The position numbers and the translations under genes are program-made. A stretch of 12,354 bases of DNA, taken from assembly GCA_023252065.1 (NCBI GenBank), contig JAHEXO010000016.1:1-12354 (forward strand), written 5' to 3'. Shown here one piece after another: positions 1-6,860 of this stretch. The notes beneath the pieces were generated by a model. The model had not been told where the DNA came from and made no database searches. It saw only the letters and a list, made by a program, of their open reading frames with translations. Positions within the stretch are counted from its first letter, which is position 1. Each line of letters begins with the position of its first letter. This DNA is from Nocardioides sp. (GTDB lineage Bacteria > Actinomycetota > Actinomycetes > Propionibacteriales > Nocardioidaceae).

Positions 1-1
1 C

Positions 2-2176
2 CTGTCGGCGTGGTGGCTCCGTCGGCAGGCGGTCTCGCTGACGGCGCTGGGGGCGCTCGTGGTCGTCGCCGGGGTGGCGACCGTCGCGGGCGTCCGCGCG
101 GAGCGGGTCGGTGACAACCCGCTGACCGGGCTGGCGATCCGGCGTGCGGAGGTCAGTCTCACCGCCCGCGTCTCGGGCGACCCGGTGCCGCTCCAGGGTC
201 GCTTCGGACCCCAGGTGATGGTCCGCCTCGACGTACGACGCGTGGTCGCCGAGGGCCACACCCGCACCCTGCGCGAGCCGGTGCTGGTCTTCGGCGACAC
301 CGGCTGGCGGGCACTGCCCCTGGGCGCGACCGTCGAGGTCGCCGGGCACCTCGCTCCGAGCCGGCAGGGTGACGTGGCCGCCGTCCTCTCGCCCCGTGGC
401 CGGCCGACCGTCCGCGCGCCGCCCGGACCGTGGTGGCGCGCGTCGGCCCGCCTGCGCGACGCCCTACGCGCCTCCGTCGCCGGCCTGCCTCCCGATCGCC
501 GGGTGCTGGTCCCAGCGCTGGTCGACGGCGACGACGCCGGGCTCGACCCAGGGCTGGCCGACGACTTCCGGACCACCGGCCTCACCCACCTGCTCGCGGT
601 CTCCGGCACCAACCTCACACTCGTGGTCGGGTTCGCGCTCACCGTGGCGCGCTGGCTGCGGGTGCGCGGGCGCTGGCTGCTGCTGGTGGGCGCCGCCGGG
701 ATCGTCGGCTTCGTGCTGCTCGCACGGCCGGAGCCGAGCGTGCTCCGGGCCGCCGCGATGGGCACCGTCGCCCTGGTGGGGCTCGGCGCCCACGGACGCG
801 ACCGCGGGATCCGAGGCCTGGGCGTGGCGACCGTCGTCCTGCTCCTCCTCGACCCGGGGCTGGCCACGGCGATGGGGTTCGCGCTGTCGGTGTGCGCCAC
901 CGCCGGCATCCTCCTGCTCGCTCCCGGGTGGCGCACGGCCCTGGCGCGCTGGCTCCCGACATGGTTGGCCGACGCGATGGCGGTCCCGGCGGCAGCCCAG
1001 CTTGCCTGCACCCCCCTGGTCGCGGCGATCTCCGGGCGCGTCAGCCTGGTGGCCGTCGCCGCCAACCTGCTCGCGGCACCGGCCGTCGGACCGGCCACGG
1101 TGCTGGGGCTGCTCGGTGGTTGCCTCCAGGTCGTGCTGCCACCTGCGGGACGGCTGGTCGGCGCCTGCGCAGGATGGTGCGTGGCGTGGCTGGTCCTGGT
1201 GGCCCGTCGCGGTGCCGGGCTGCCCACGCCGGCGATCGGGTGGGGGAGCGGTCCCGTGGCACTGGCCGTGCTCACCGTCGCCTGCGTCGCCGTCGCGGTG
1301 ACCGGTCCGCGCCTCGTCGGTCGGCGGACGCCCGGGATCGCTGGATGCGCAGTTCTCGTGGCCGCGGTGCTGGTCCGGGTGCCGACCCCCGGCTGGCCGC
1401 CGTCGGGCTGGCTCATGGTCGCCTGTGACGTCGGACAGGGCGACGGCCTCGTCCTGGCGACCGGACAGCCGCACGCCGCGGTGGTCGTCGATGCCGGCCC
1501 TGACCCGCGGCTGATGGACCGCTGTCTCGACGACCTCGGCGTCAGCCGGGTGCCGCTGGTGGTGCTGACCCACTTCCACGCCGATCACGTCGACGGGCTG
1601 GCGGGGGTGTTCGCGGGCCGCTCGGTCGGAGAGGTCGACGTCAGTCGGCTTCAGGACCCGCCCGAGGGGGTGGCACTGGTCCGTGAGGCAGCCGCGCGAG
1701 CCGGGCTGGCGCCGCGGGTCGCGCCGTATGCCGTCGCGCGGCGCGTCGGAGACCTCACCCTCGAGCCGGTCTGGCCGTTGCCGACCTCGCCGACGACAGG
1801 ACCGGGCGACGGCAGTACCGCCAACAACGCCAGCGTCGTCCTGGTGGCCCGGATCGGGGGCGTCACGTTCCTTCTCGGCGGTGACATCGAGCCCGAGGGC
1901 CAGGCGGCCCTTGCGCGGGGGCTGCCCGGCCTCCACGTCGACGTGCTCAAGGTGCCTCATCACGGAAGCCGCTACCAGGACCTCCCGTTCCTGGCCTCGC
2001 TCGGTGCCCGGCTGGCGGTGATCTCGGTCGGTGCAGACAACGACTACGGCCATCCCGCGCCCGAGACCGTTGCCGCCCTGGGGCAGACCGGTGCGCGCGT
2101 CCTGCGCACCGACACCGACGGTGCCGTCGCCGTCGTCGAGCACGACGGCCGGCTCGGCGCGGTGTCCCGCAGGTGA
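2..2176 (+). CDS. comEC: ComEC/Rec2 family DNA internalization channel, 5'-truncated by window edge
   Basis: Membrane channel that carries single-stranded DNA into the cytoplasm during natural transformation. The frame is open through position 2, so the true start lies outside the window. GTG at 59 is only the first start codon visible, and the numbering below counts from it. The first ~130 residues form a soluble N-terminal region (DUF4131/OB-like). Residues ~150-430 are the polytopic Competence domain, with the motif HLLAVSGTN at 177-185 and many hydrophobic helices. From ~455 to 705 there is a metallo-beta-lactamase-like domain. It has DVGQGDG near its start, the metal site HFHADH at 505-510, a GGDIEPEG segment and VPHHGS at 632-637. 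Both terminal domains and all visible metal ligands are intact, so the protein is probably functional. holA follows after 30 nt, the usual partner order. Whether this organism is naturally transformable cannot be judged here. Confidence 0.95.
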   Translation: MSAWWLRRQAVSLTALGALVVVAGVATVAGVRAERVGDNPLTGLAIRRAEVSLTARVSGDPVPLQGRFGPQVMVRLDVRRVVAEGHTRTLREPVLVFGDTGWRALPLGATVEVAGHLAPSRQGDVAAVLSPRGRPTVRAPPGPWWRASARLRDALRASVAGLPPDRRVLVPALVDGDDAGLDPGLADDFRTTGLTHLLAVSGTNLTLVVGFALTVARWLRVRGRWLLLVGAAGIVGFVLLARPEPSVLRAAAMGTVALVGLGAHGRDRGIRGLGVATVVLLLLDPGLATAMGFALSVCATAGILLLAPGWRTALARWLPTWLADAMAVPAAAQLACTPLVAAISGRVSLVAVAANLLAAPAVGPATVLGLLGGCLQVVLPPAGRLVGACAGWCVAWLVLVARRGAGLPTPAIGWGSGPVALAVLTVACVAVAVTGPRLVGRRTPGIAGCAVLVAAVLVRVPTPGWPPSGWLMVACDVGQGDGLVLATGQPHAAVVVDAGPDPRLMDRCLDDLGVSRVPLVVLTHFHADHVDGLAGVFAGRSVGEVDVSRLQDPPEGVALVREAAARAGLAPRVAPYAVARRVGDLTLEPVWPLPTSPTTGPGDGSTANNASVVLVARIGGVTFLLGGDIEPEGQAALARGLPGLHVDVLKVPHHGSRYQDLPFLASLGARLAVISVGADNDYGHPAPETVAALGQTGARVLRTDTDGAVAVVEHDGRLGAVSRR

Positions 2177-2194
2177 GGCGTCGGCGGCGTGTGA

Positions 2195-2200
2195 CAGGCT
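2195..2200 (+). promoter_or_regulatory. possible leaderless -10 box of holA
   Basis: CAGGCT stands 6 nt before the holA ATG, the spacing seen in actinobacterial leaderless genes. The first base departs from TANNNT and I see no good -35, so this is a weak call. holA may simply be read through from comEC. Confidence 0.2.
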
Positions 2201-2206
2201 GCCGCC

Positions 2207-3205
2207 ATGCCAGCGACACGCTCGACCGGCCCCACGGCCGCCCATGTGTTGGGCCGGGTCACGCTGGTGACGGGCAAGGAGGAGTTCCTCTCCGAGCGCA
2301 CCGTGATCGGAGTCCGCGAAGCCGTCCGCCGGCACGACGGCGAGGCCGAGATCTCCGAGACCCAGGCGGCCGGCCTGAGCCTGGCCCAGCTCGGCGAGCT
2401 CGCCGCGCCGTCGCTGTTCTCCTCGACCCGGTGCGTGGTCGTGCGCGGGCTCGAGAGCCTGCCCGACGAGTCCTATGACGGCGTGCTCGACTACGCCTCG
2501 GCCCCCGCCGATGACATCGCGCTGGTGCTCGTCCACTGCGGCGGGCAGAAGGGCTCAGGCCTGCTCACCAAGCTCCGCAAGCTGCCCGGGGTGACCGAGG
2601 TCAAGAGCGAGGAGCTCCGCGCGTCGGAATACCCCGGCTTCGTGGCTGCCGAGGTGCGCGTCCACGACGGCACCATCGATCCCGAGGCGGCCAGCGCCCT
2701 GGTCCAGGCCGTCGGGCAGGACCTCCGCGCCCTGGCCGCCGCCGCAGACCAGCTGGTCAACGATTTCCCCGACGAGAAGATCACCGAGTCCAAGGTCAAG
2801 CGCTACTTCGGCGGTCGGGCCGAGGCCAAGTCGTTCGCAGTGGCCGATGCGGCCTTCTGGGGCCGACGCAGGCCGGCGCTGGAGGAGCTGCGCTGGGCCC
2901 TCGACGGAGGTACGGCGCCGGTGCTGGTCACGTCCGCCTTCGCCGGGTCGGCCCGGGGCATCGCCCGCTACCTGTCGGCGCCCCGCGGGATGCGCGAGCC
3001 CGACCTGGCCCGCGAGGTGGGGGTGCCGCCGTGGAAGCTGCGCACCATCCGCGACCAGTCCCGGGGCTGGACCGAGGGCGGCATCGCGCGGGCGATCCGG
3101 GCCGTGGCCAAGGCCGACGCCGACATCAAGGGCGCCGCCAGCGACCCGTCCTACACGCTGGAGCGGCTGGTCCTCACCGTGAGCGGGCTGCGCGAGCGCT
3201 CCTGA
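2207..3205 (+). CDS. holA: DNA polymerase III subunit delta
   Basis: Clamp-loader delta subunit, which opens the sliding clamp ring when polymerase III is loaded on DNA. The product is 332 aa, a normal length. Near the N-terminus, LVTGKEEFLSERTV matches the degenerate nucleotide-binding region of delta. The middle has a KLRKLPGVTEVK segment typical of the family. The C-terminal half (YFGGRAEAKSF, then a helical collar domain ending in YTLERLVLTVSGL) also matches. The ATG at 2207 has no clear Shine-Dalgarno. The box CAGGCT lies 6 nt ahead, so initiation may be leaderless or coupled to comEC, whose stop is 30 nt upstream. Stop TGA. The gene converges on rpsT, and a hairpin terminator sits 8 nt past the stop. 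Confidence 0.93.
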   Translation: MPATRSTGPTAAHVLGRVTLVTGKEEFLSERTVIGVREAVRRHDGEAEISETQAAGLSLAQLGELAAPSLFSSTRCVVVRGLESLPDESYDGVLDYASAPADDIALVLVHCGGQKGSGLLTKLRKLPGVTEVKSEELRASEYPGFVAAEVRVHDGTIDPEAASALVQAVGQDLRALAAAADQLVNDFPDEKITESKVKRYFGGRAEAKSFAVADAAFWGRRRPALEELRWALDGGTAPVLVTSAFAGSARGIARYLSAPRGMREPDLAREVGVPPWKLRTIRDQSRGWTEGGIARAIRAVAKADADIKGAASDPSYTLERLVLTVSGLRERS

Positions 3206-3213
3206 AATCAGCA

Positions 3214-3242
3214 GAGGCGCCGACCCGGTGGGTCAGCGCCTC
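3214..3242. terminator. bidirectional hairpin between holA and rpsT
   Basis: GAGGCGC (3214-3220) pairs with GCGCCTC (3236-3242). GACCC (3222-3226) pairs with GGGTC (3230-3234) around the triloop GGT. There is one C/A mismatch at 3221/3235. The 13-position stem lies 8 nt after holA and 17 nt after the rpsT stop. It has no long U tract on the + strand, which is common in actinobacteria. On the - strand a short T-rich stretch (TGATTTCA) follows it. Confidence 0.7.
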
Positions 3243-3259
3243 GGATGAGGAAGCGGGCG

Positions 3260-3520
3260 TCAGAGCGACGCGGCGCGCTTCATGATGGCCGACTTGCGGT
3301 TGGCGGCCTGGTTCTTGTGGATGACGCCCTTGGAGACGGCCTTGTCGAGCTTGCGGGCGGCGGCGCGGCACGCGTCTACGGCGGCATCCTTGTTGCCGGC
3401 GTCGGCAGCCTCACGGAACTTGCGAATGAGGGTCTTCAGCTCGGACTTCACAGCCTTGTTGCGCTGGTGAGCCTTCTCGTTCTGCTTGTTCCGCTTGATC
3501 TGGGACTTGATGTTCGCCAC
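3260..3520 (-). CDS. rpsT: 30S ribosomal protein S20
   Basis: Primary-binding small-subunit protein that contacts 16S rRNA. The product is 86 aa, the usual length, lysine/arginine-rich and helical. It begins [18 protein letters not shown] and ends [19 protein letters not shown], both hallmarks of S20. The frame stays open upstream, but the start is set by the family N-terminus ([10 protein letters not shown]) and by a GAAGG Shine-Dalgarno (3529-3533) 8 nt before GTG at 3520-3518. A promoter candidate lies about 85 nt upstream, giving a leader of roughly 75-80 nt. The stop is TGA and the gene shares a hairpin terminator with convergent holA. Confidence 0.95.
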   Translation of the reverse strand: MANIKSQIKRNKQNEKAHQRNKAVKSELKTLIRKFREAADAGNKDAAVDACRAAARKLDKAVSKGVIHKNQAANRKSAIMKRAASL

Positions 3521-3603
3521 TGACAAAGCCTTCGGTCGGGTGCAGGTGGGTGTGATGCAGAGTGTGGGCGTGCGGGCACGGAGAGCCGCACACGCGAGGA
3601 CCA

Positions 3604-3633
3604 AAGTTACCAGTGGCCCGCTGACCGGCCCAA
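3604..3633 (-). promoter_or_regulatory. rpsT: candidate rpsT promoter
   Basis: Read on the minus strand, TTGGGC (3633-3628) and TAACTT (3609-3604) are separated by 18 nt. They resemble -35 and -10 boxes of the housekeeping sigma factor. This is the most AT-rich spot in the rpsT leader. The predicted transcript would have a leader of about 75 nt. The -35 lies in the loop of an inverted repeat (3616-3648). Seen by eye only. Confidence 0.4.
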
Positions 3634-3648
3634 ATTCACGCAGCGGGC
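3616..3648 (-). terminator. inverted repeat between the kinase pair and rpsT
   Basis: GCCCGCTG (3616-3623) and CAGCGGGC (3641-3648) are perfect 8-nt complements around a 17-nt loop. The repeat lies 22 nt past the stop of the kinase gene ending at 3671 and ahead of rpsT on the same strand. It could end the kinase transcript. It overlaps the predicted rpsT promoter, so an operator role is also possible. No T tract follows. Confidence 0.4.
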
Positions 3649-3670
3649 TCGAGGCAGCAGGTCGAGTCTC

Positions 3671-4633
3671 TCATCCCAGGCGCCGAGCCGCGGCACCGAG
3701 CATCCGCCGGGCCTCGGTCCGCCGGAACTCGTTGAGCGTGGGGAGCCCGACGTCGGCCGTGTGCTGGGTCGACCGCCAGGCGAGCACCGAGCCGAAGGCG
3801 ACCAGCCAGCCGGTGACCAGGTCGTCACCCGCGGCCGCCAGTTCGGCGGAGGAGCCGAGCGAGGTGTCGAACCACGGCGACTCCACCCGCTCCAGTCGGG
3901 CCAGCAGCGGGTCGGCCCAGGCCGGTCCGAGAGCCGTGGTGCCCCAGTCCACGAACACGATGGTCCCGTCGCGGCGACGGATCAGGTTGTCCACCCGCAC
4001 GTCCCAGTGGACGAGGCGCTCGGGGAAGGGTGCGAGCAGCAGGTCTGCCAGGGTCCGGCACCGGTCGCCCTGGCGGCGCAGCGCCTCCGGGACGAGGTCG
4101 ACGGGCAGGGCCTCGAGCTGGTCGACGGCAGCGCGCCATCTGACGAACCCGGCCCGGAGGTCGACGTAGCCGGGGGCGAACATGTCGGCGGCGCGTCGGT
4201 CCGGCAGCGGCAGCTCCGAGAGCCGCTCGCCGAGGCGGTCGGTCGCGGAGAGCAGGTCGGCCATCTCCCGGTCGTCGGCGAGGTCGGGATGGCGGCCCTC
4301 GACGTCCTCGAGCAGGAGCGCGACCCAGCCGCCGTCGTCGTACGACGTGTGGAGGTCGGCCCAGAGCGGCCCGGGCCCGAGGAGGGTCAGGGCCGCGATC
4401 TCGCGGCGGAACAGGCCCGGGGTGTCCGGGTTGAGCTCGGTGCCGACCGCCTTGACGAAGGCCCGGCCGCCGTCCTCTGCCACCACCCTGGTCACGCACC
4501 CCGGCGACATGCCACCCACCTGCTCGACCCACGAGACCACCCGGCTGCCGAGCGCGTCGTCCACCCACGCCCGCACCCGAGCCGGCACCTCCTCGTAGGG
4601 CAGATGGACGCCGACCGCGCGCGGAGCGGTCAC
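3671..4633 (-). CDS. APH-family phosphotransferase (second gene of coupled pair)
   Basis: Predicted ATP-dependent small-molecule kinase of the aminoglycoside phosphotransferase/choline kinase fold (PF01636-like), 320 aa, cytosolic. Visible elements: FVKAVG with the presumed ATP-binding Lys61; the alpha-C-type FRREIAAL with Glu78; the catalytic loop HWDVRVDN with His209, Asp211 and Asn216; and the metal-binding DWG at 229-231 followed by GPAWADPL. All catalytic positions are present, so it should be active. Substrate unknown; an antibiotic target is not implied, since such kinases are common and mostly uncharacterised in actinobacteria. The GTG at 4633-4631 overlaps the TGA of the upstream kinase gene as GTGA, pointing to translational coupling. 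The frame is open further upstream, but that stretch is arginine-rich and lies inside the neighbouring gene, so I reject it. The two products share the segment GG-[M/F]-[S/T]-PG ahead of the lysine, indicating tandem duplication. Confidence 0.85.
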   Translation of the reverse strand: MTAPRAVGVHLPYEEVPARVRAWVDDALGSRVVSWVEQVGGMSPGCVTRVVAEDGGRAFVKAVGTELNPDTPGLFRREIAALTLLGPGPLWADLHTSYDDGGWVALLLEDVEGRHPDLADDREMADLLSATDRLGERLSELPLPDRRAADMFAPGYVDLRAGFVRWRAAVDQLEALPVDLVPEALRRQGDRCRTLADLLLAPFPERLVHWDVRVDNLIRRRDGTIVFVDWGTTALGPAWADPLLARLERVESPWFDTSLGSSAELAAAGDDLVTGWLVAFGSVLAWRSTQHTADVGLPTLNEFRRTEARRMLGAAARRLG

Positions 4634-5574
4634 CTGGTCCAGCCGCGGCGCTCGGCGAGCCAGGCCCAGACCACGTCGCCCTGCCAGCGCTGCGCGTCGC
4701 GGAGGTGCGGTGAGGTGGCGGGCACCGGCTGGTCGGCCTGCCGGAGGAAGTAACCGCACACGAGCGCCAGGACCCGGTCCACGTCGTCCGGCGGTACGTC
4801 GCGCAGCAGGCGTCGCTCGGCGATCACGGCGTCGACGTCGAGCCCGTCGCCGCGCGGGCCGATCAGCATGAAGAGCGAGTCGATCCACGGCGCTCCCACG
4901 GTGGGCCAGTTCCAGTCGCAGAAGAGGGCCCGGCCGTCGGGGGTGAGCAGGACGTTGTCGTCCCGGACGTCGGTGTGCACGAGCGTCTCGCCGACGACGC
5001 CTCCCTCGAACTCGGAGGCCAGTGCCGCAGCCTCGTCTGCGTGCGGGAGGTTGCGGGTGGCGCGGACGTGGTCCCAGAAGGCCGGCCAGTCGGCGAAGTC
5101 GTCCGCGATCGGGTCGAGATGGAGGCCCCCGGGGACGGGAGTGAGCAGGTCGGCGACAGTCTCAAGGGCGTCGAGGCACGGGTCGAGGTCCTCGCGACGC
5201 CAGGGCCGGCGCGGTGCCTTCGCCTCGACGTACTCCAGGCCGAGCACCAGCCAGTCCTCGTCGAGCACCCACAGCAGCCGCGGTGCCGGCGTGCCCTCGG
5301 GAAGGGCGCGGAGCTTGCGCGCCTCCTCGCGGTAGGACTCTGCGAACAGCCGCTGGGCGACGGTGGACGCCGCCTTCACGAAGTGGCGTGAGCCGTCGGC
5401 ACAGACCAGGACCGAGGCGAAGCCCGGGGTGAAGCCTCCGCCCTGTGAGACGGCTTCCACCACCGGCGACCCGCACCGCTCCTCGATCGCCGCGCGCACG
5501 GGCGGAGGCAGATGGGCCCACTCCAGCCGCCGCGCGGTCCGGCCGTGCGGGATCGTGGTGGGGATCGCGGTCAC
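4630..5574 (-). CDS. APH-family phosphotransferase (first gene of coupled pair)
   Basis: Predicted APH/choline-kinase-fold phosphotransferase, 314 aa, cytosolic. It has a glycine-rich GGGFTPGF segment at ~45-52, HFVKAAS with Lys67, a YREEARKL helix (~81-88), the catalytic loop HTDVRDDN (His200, Asp202, Asn207) and the metal-binding DWN at 220-222 followed by GAPWIDSL. The C-terminus (~265-314) is helical. I chose GTG at 5574-5572 because GAGG lies 8 nt upstream and the family similarity begins soon after. Longer in-frame starts up to 5643 add only a low-complexity arginine-rich tail. The stop overlaps the next kinase gene by 4 nt. The gene is divergent from the acyltransferase with a 77-nt gap. 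Substrate not recognisable. Confidence 0.85.
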   Translation of the reverse strand: MTAIPTTIPHGRTARRLEWAHLPPPVRAAIEERCGSPVVEAVSQGGGFTPGFASVLVCADGSRHFVKAASTVAQRLFAESYREEARKLRALPEGTPAPRLLWVLDEDWLVLGLEYVEAKAPRRPWRREDLDPCLDALETVADLLTPVPGGLHLDPIADDFADWPAFWDHVRATRNLPHADEAAALASEFEGGVVGETLVHTDVRDDNVLLTPDGRALFCDWNWPTVGAPWIDSLFMLIGPRGDGLDVDAVIAERRLLRDVPPDDVDRVLALVCGYFLRQADQPVPATSPHLRDAQRWQGDVVWAWLAERRGWTR

Positions 5575-5580
5575 GGGCCC

Positions 5581-5586
5581 ATCCTC
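5581..5586 (-). promoter_or_regulatory. GAGGAT: Shine-Dalgarno or leaderless -10 of the kinase pair
   Basis: On the minus strand GAGGAT ends 6 nt before the GTG at 5574. Its GAGG can serve as a Shine-Dalgarno at 8 nt spacing. The hexamer also has the A2/T6 pattern of a -10 at leaderless spacing. The sequence alone cannot decide between the two. Either reading supports the chosen start. Confidence 0.35.
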
Positions 5587-5647
5587 GCCCAGTGCCGTCG
5601 TACGGCGCGAACGAGATGTCGCTCGCGGGCCGGCGCGTGGCAAGGCT

Positions 5648-5653
5648 TAGAGT
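5648..5653 (+). promoter_or_regulatory. candidate leaderless -10 (TAGAGT) of the acyltransferase gene
   Basis: TAGAGT matches the actinobacterial TANNNT -10 pattern. It is followed by 7 nt and then GTG at 5661, the usual leaderless geometry. This competes with GTG at 5652, which has AAGG (5642-5645) 6 nt upstream. I see no good -35. Confidence 0.4.
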
Positions 5654-6797
5654 GCCGACCGTGATCACGGGGTACCGCTCAGACCTCGACGGTCTGCGCA
5701 CGGTGGCGGTCTACCTCGTGCTCCTCTTCCACGCCGGCCTCGGCTGGTTCGCCGGTGGCTTCATCGGGGTCGACGTCTTCTTCTGCCTGTCGGGCTTCTT
5801 GGTGTCCAGCCTCCTGATCGGCGAGCTCCAGGAGTCCGGGTCGCTGCGCCTCGGACGCTTCTACTCCCGGCGCATCCGGCGCCTGCTGCCCGCGGCCGTG
5901 GTGGTCGTCGTGGCCACCGGCCTGGTCTTCACCCTCCTCTGGTCGGTCGTCAGGCGCGCCTCGCTCGTCCAGGACGCGGTGAGCGCGCTGCTCTACTACG
6001 CCAACCTCCACTTCATGGTCGCCTCGGGCGACTACTTCGCGGCGAACGTCGACAAGAGCCCTTACCTGCACTTCTGGTCGCTGTCCATCGAGGAGCAGTT
6101 CTACGCGTTCTTCCCGGTCCTGCTCCTGCTGCTGTTCCGCGTCCGCGGGGCTCGTCGGCGCCCGGTGGTGCTCGGAGTCCTCACCGCGATGCTGGTCGTC
6201 TCGCTGGCCGACCAGGTCTACTTCGCGATGAACGACGTGAACCGGGCCTACTACGGCACCGACACCCGCCTCTACCAGCTGTTGGCCGGAGCTCTGCTCA
6301 CCGCGACCCTGGCCCTGACCACCTATCGGCTGCCGACCCGTGCGGCCCAACCGGTGGCGGTCGTGGGTCTGGCCGGGGTCCTGCTCATGGGCAGCGGACT
6401 GTGGCACCTGAGCCCGTCGGCGCGGGGCATCGGAGCCACCGTCGCCAGCGTCCTTCTGCTGGGTGGCCTCGCCCAGGCCGAGGGCTCGGTCCTGTCCCGC
6501 GCGCTGTCCATCCGGCCCATGGCCTACCTCGGGCGGATCTCCTACGGCACCTACCTGTGGCACTGGCCCGTCATCCTCGCGCTGACGACGGTGCTCGACA
6601 TCGGACCGGTCGTGGTCGCCGTGATGGCCTTAGCGGTGGCCACCGGGCTGGCGGCACTCTCCTCCGAGCTCCTGGAGATCCCGATCCGCCGGAACGCTCG
6701 GCTGGACGCCTTCACCTGGCCCGTGGTCGTCGCCGGCCTGGCCACGAGCGCACTCGTAGCCGCGTTGGTGGTCCCGCCGATCCTCGAACGAACGTAG
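5652..6797 (+). CDS. Acyltransferase-3 membrane domain of an OatA/WecH-type O-acyltransferase (ends at in-frame TAG)
   Basis: Integral membrane acyltransferase (AT3, PF01757) that takes an acyl group from the cytoplasmic side and passes it across the membrane for O-acylation of an envelope glycan. The visible 381 residues contain GYRSDLDGLR with the R-x10-H motif (Arg16, His27), GGFIGVDVFFCLSGFL (35-50), FYSRRIRRLLPA (70-81), HFWSLSIEEQFY (140-151) and RISYGTYLWHWP (295-306). About ten membrane helices are followed by a last one at ~356-377 that would lead to the cell exterior. The frame ends at TAG 6795-6797 immediately after this helix, where relatives continue into an SGNH domain. The same frame stays open beyond the stop to 7712, giving a combined length of 686 codons, normal for the fused family. 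Start: GTG 5652 has AAGG 6 nt upstream; GTG 5661 fits a leaderless start. The exact substrate (peptidoglycan, polysaccharide or lipid-linked sugar) is not evident. Confidence 0.85.
   Translation: MPTVITGYRSDLDGLRTVAVYLVLLFHAGLGWFAGGFIGVDVFFCLSGFLVSSLLIGELQESGSLRLGRFYSRRIRRLLPAAVVVVVATGLVFTLLWSVVRRASLVQDAVSALLYYANLHFMVASGDYFAANVDKSPYLHFWSLSIEEQFYAFFPVLLLLLFRVRGARRRPVVLGVLTAMLVVSLADQVYFAMNDVNRAYYGTDTRLYQLLAGALLTATLALTTYRLPTRAAQPVAVVGLAGVLLMGSGLWHLSPSARGIGATVASVLLLGGLAQAEGSVLSRALSIRPMAYLGRISYGTYLWHWPVILALTTVLDIGPVVVAVMALAVATGLAALSSELLEIPIRRNARLDAFTWPVVVAGLATSALVAALVVPPILERT
6795..6797 (+). other. in-frame amber codon splitting the AT3-SGNH gene
   Basis: TAG at 6795-6797 is in frame with both the membrane domain upstream and the SGNH domain downstream. 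Codons 6798-6860 between them contain no stop, almost all end in G or C, and encode a Gly/Pro/Thr/Ser linker, as expected of coding sequence. No frameshift is needed to join the halves. Most other complete genes here end in TGA. A single-base nonsense mutation, a sequencing error or readthrough would all look like this. Confidence 0.8.
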
Positions 6798-6860
6798 CGC
6801 CCGGTCCTGTTCGAGGCCTCGACCACGGGCGGCCCGACCTCGCCGACAGCGGGCGGGGCA

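Noticed and set aside
464..2536. 690-codon open frame on the minus strand across comEC and holA
   Set aside because: It is antisense to two well-conserved genes, and the translation is a low-complexity Gly/Arg/Asp/His-rich mix typical of GC-rich shadow frames.
3655..3680. tRNA T-arm-like string (GGTCGAGTC followed by TCATCCC)
   Set aside because: The T-loop consensus lacks a base and I found no matching acceptor, D or anticodon stems on either strand.
3671..5574. Aminoglycoside resistance genes
   Set aside because: The fold and catalytic motifs are of the APH superfamily, but nothing ties either protein to a known resistance class; such kinases have many substrates.
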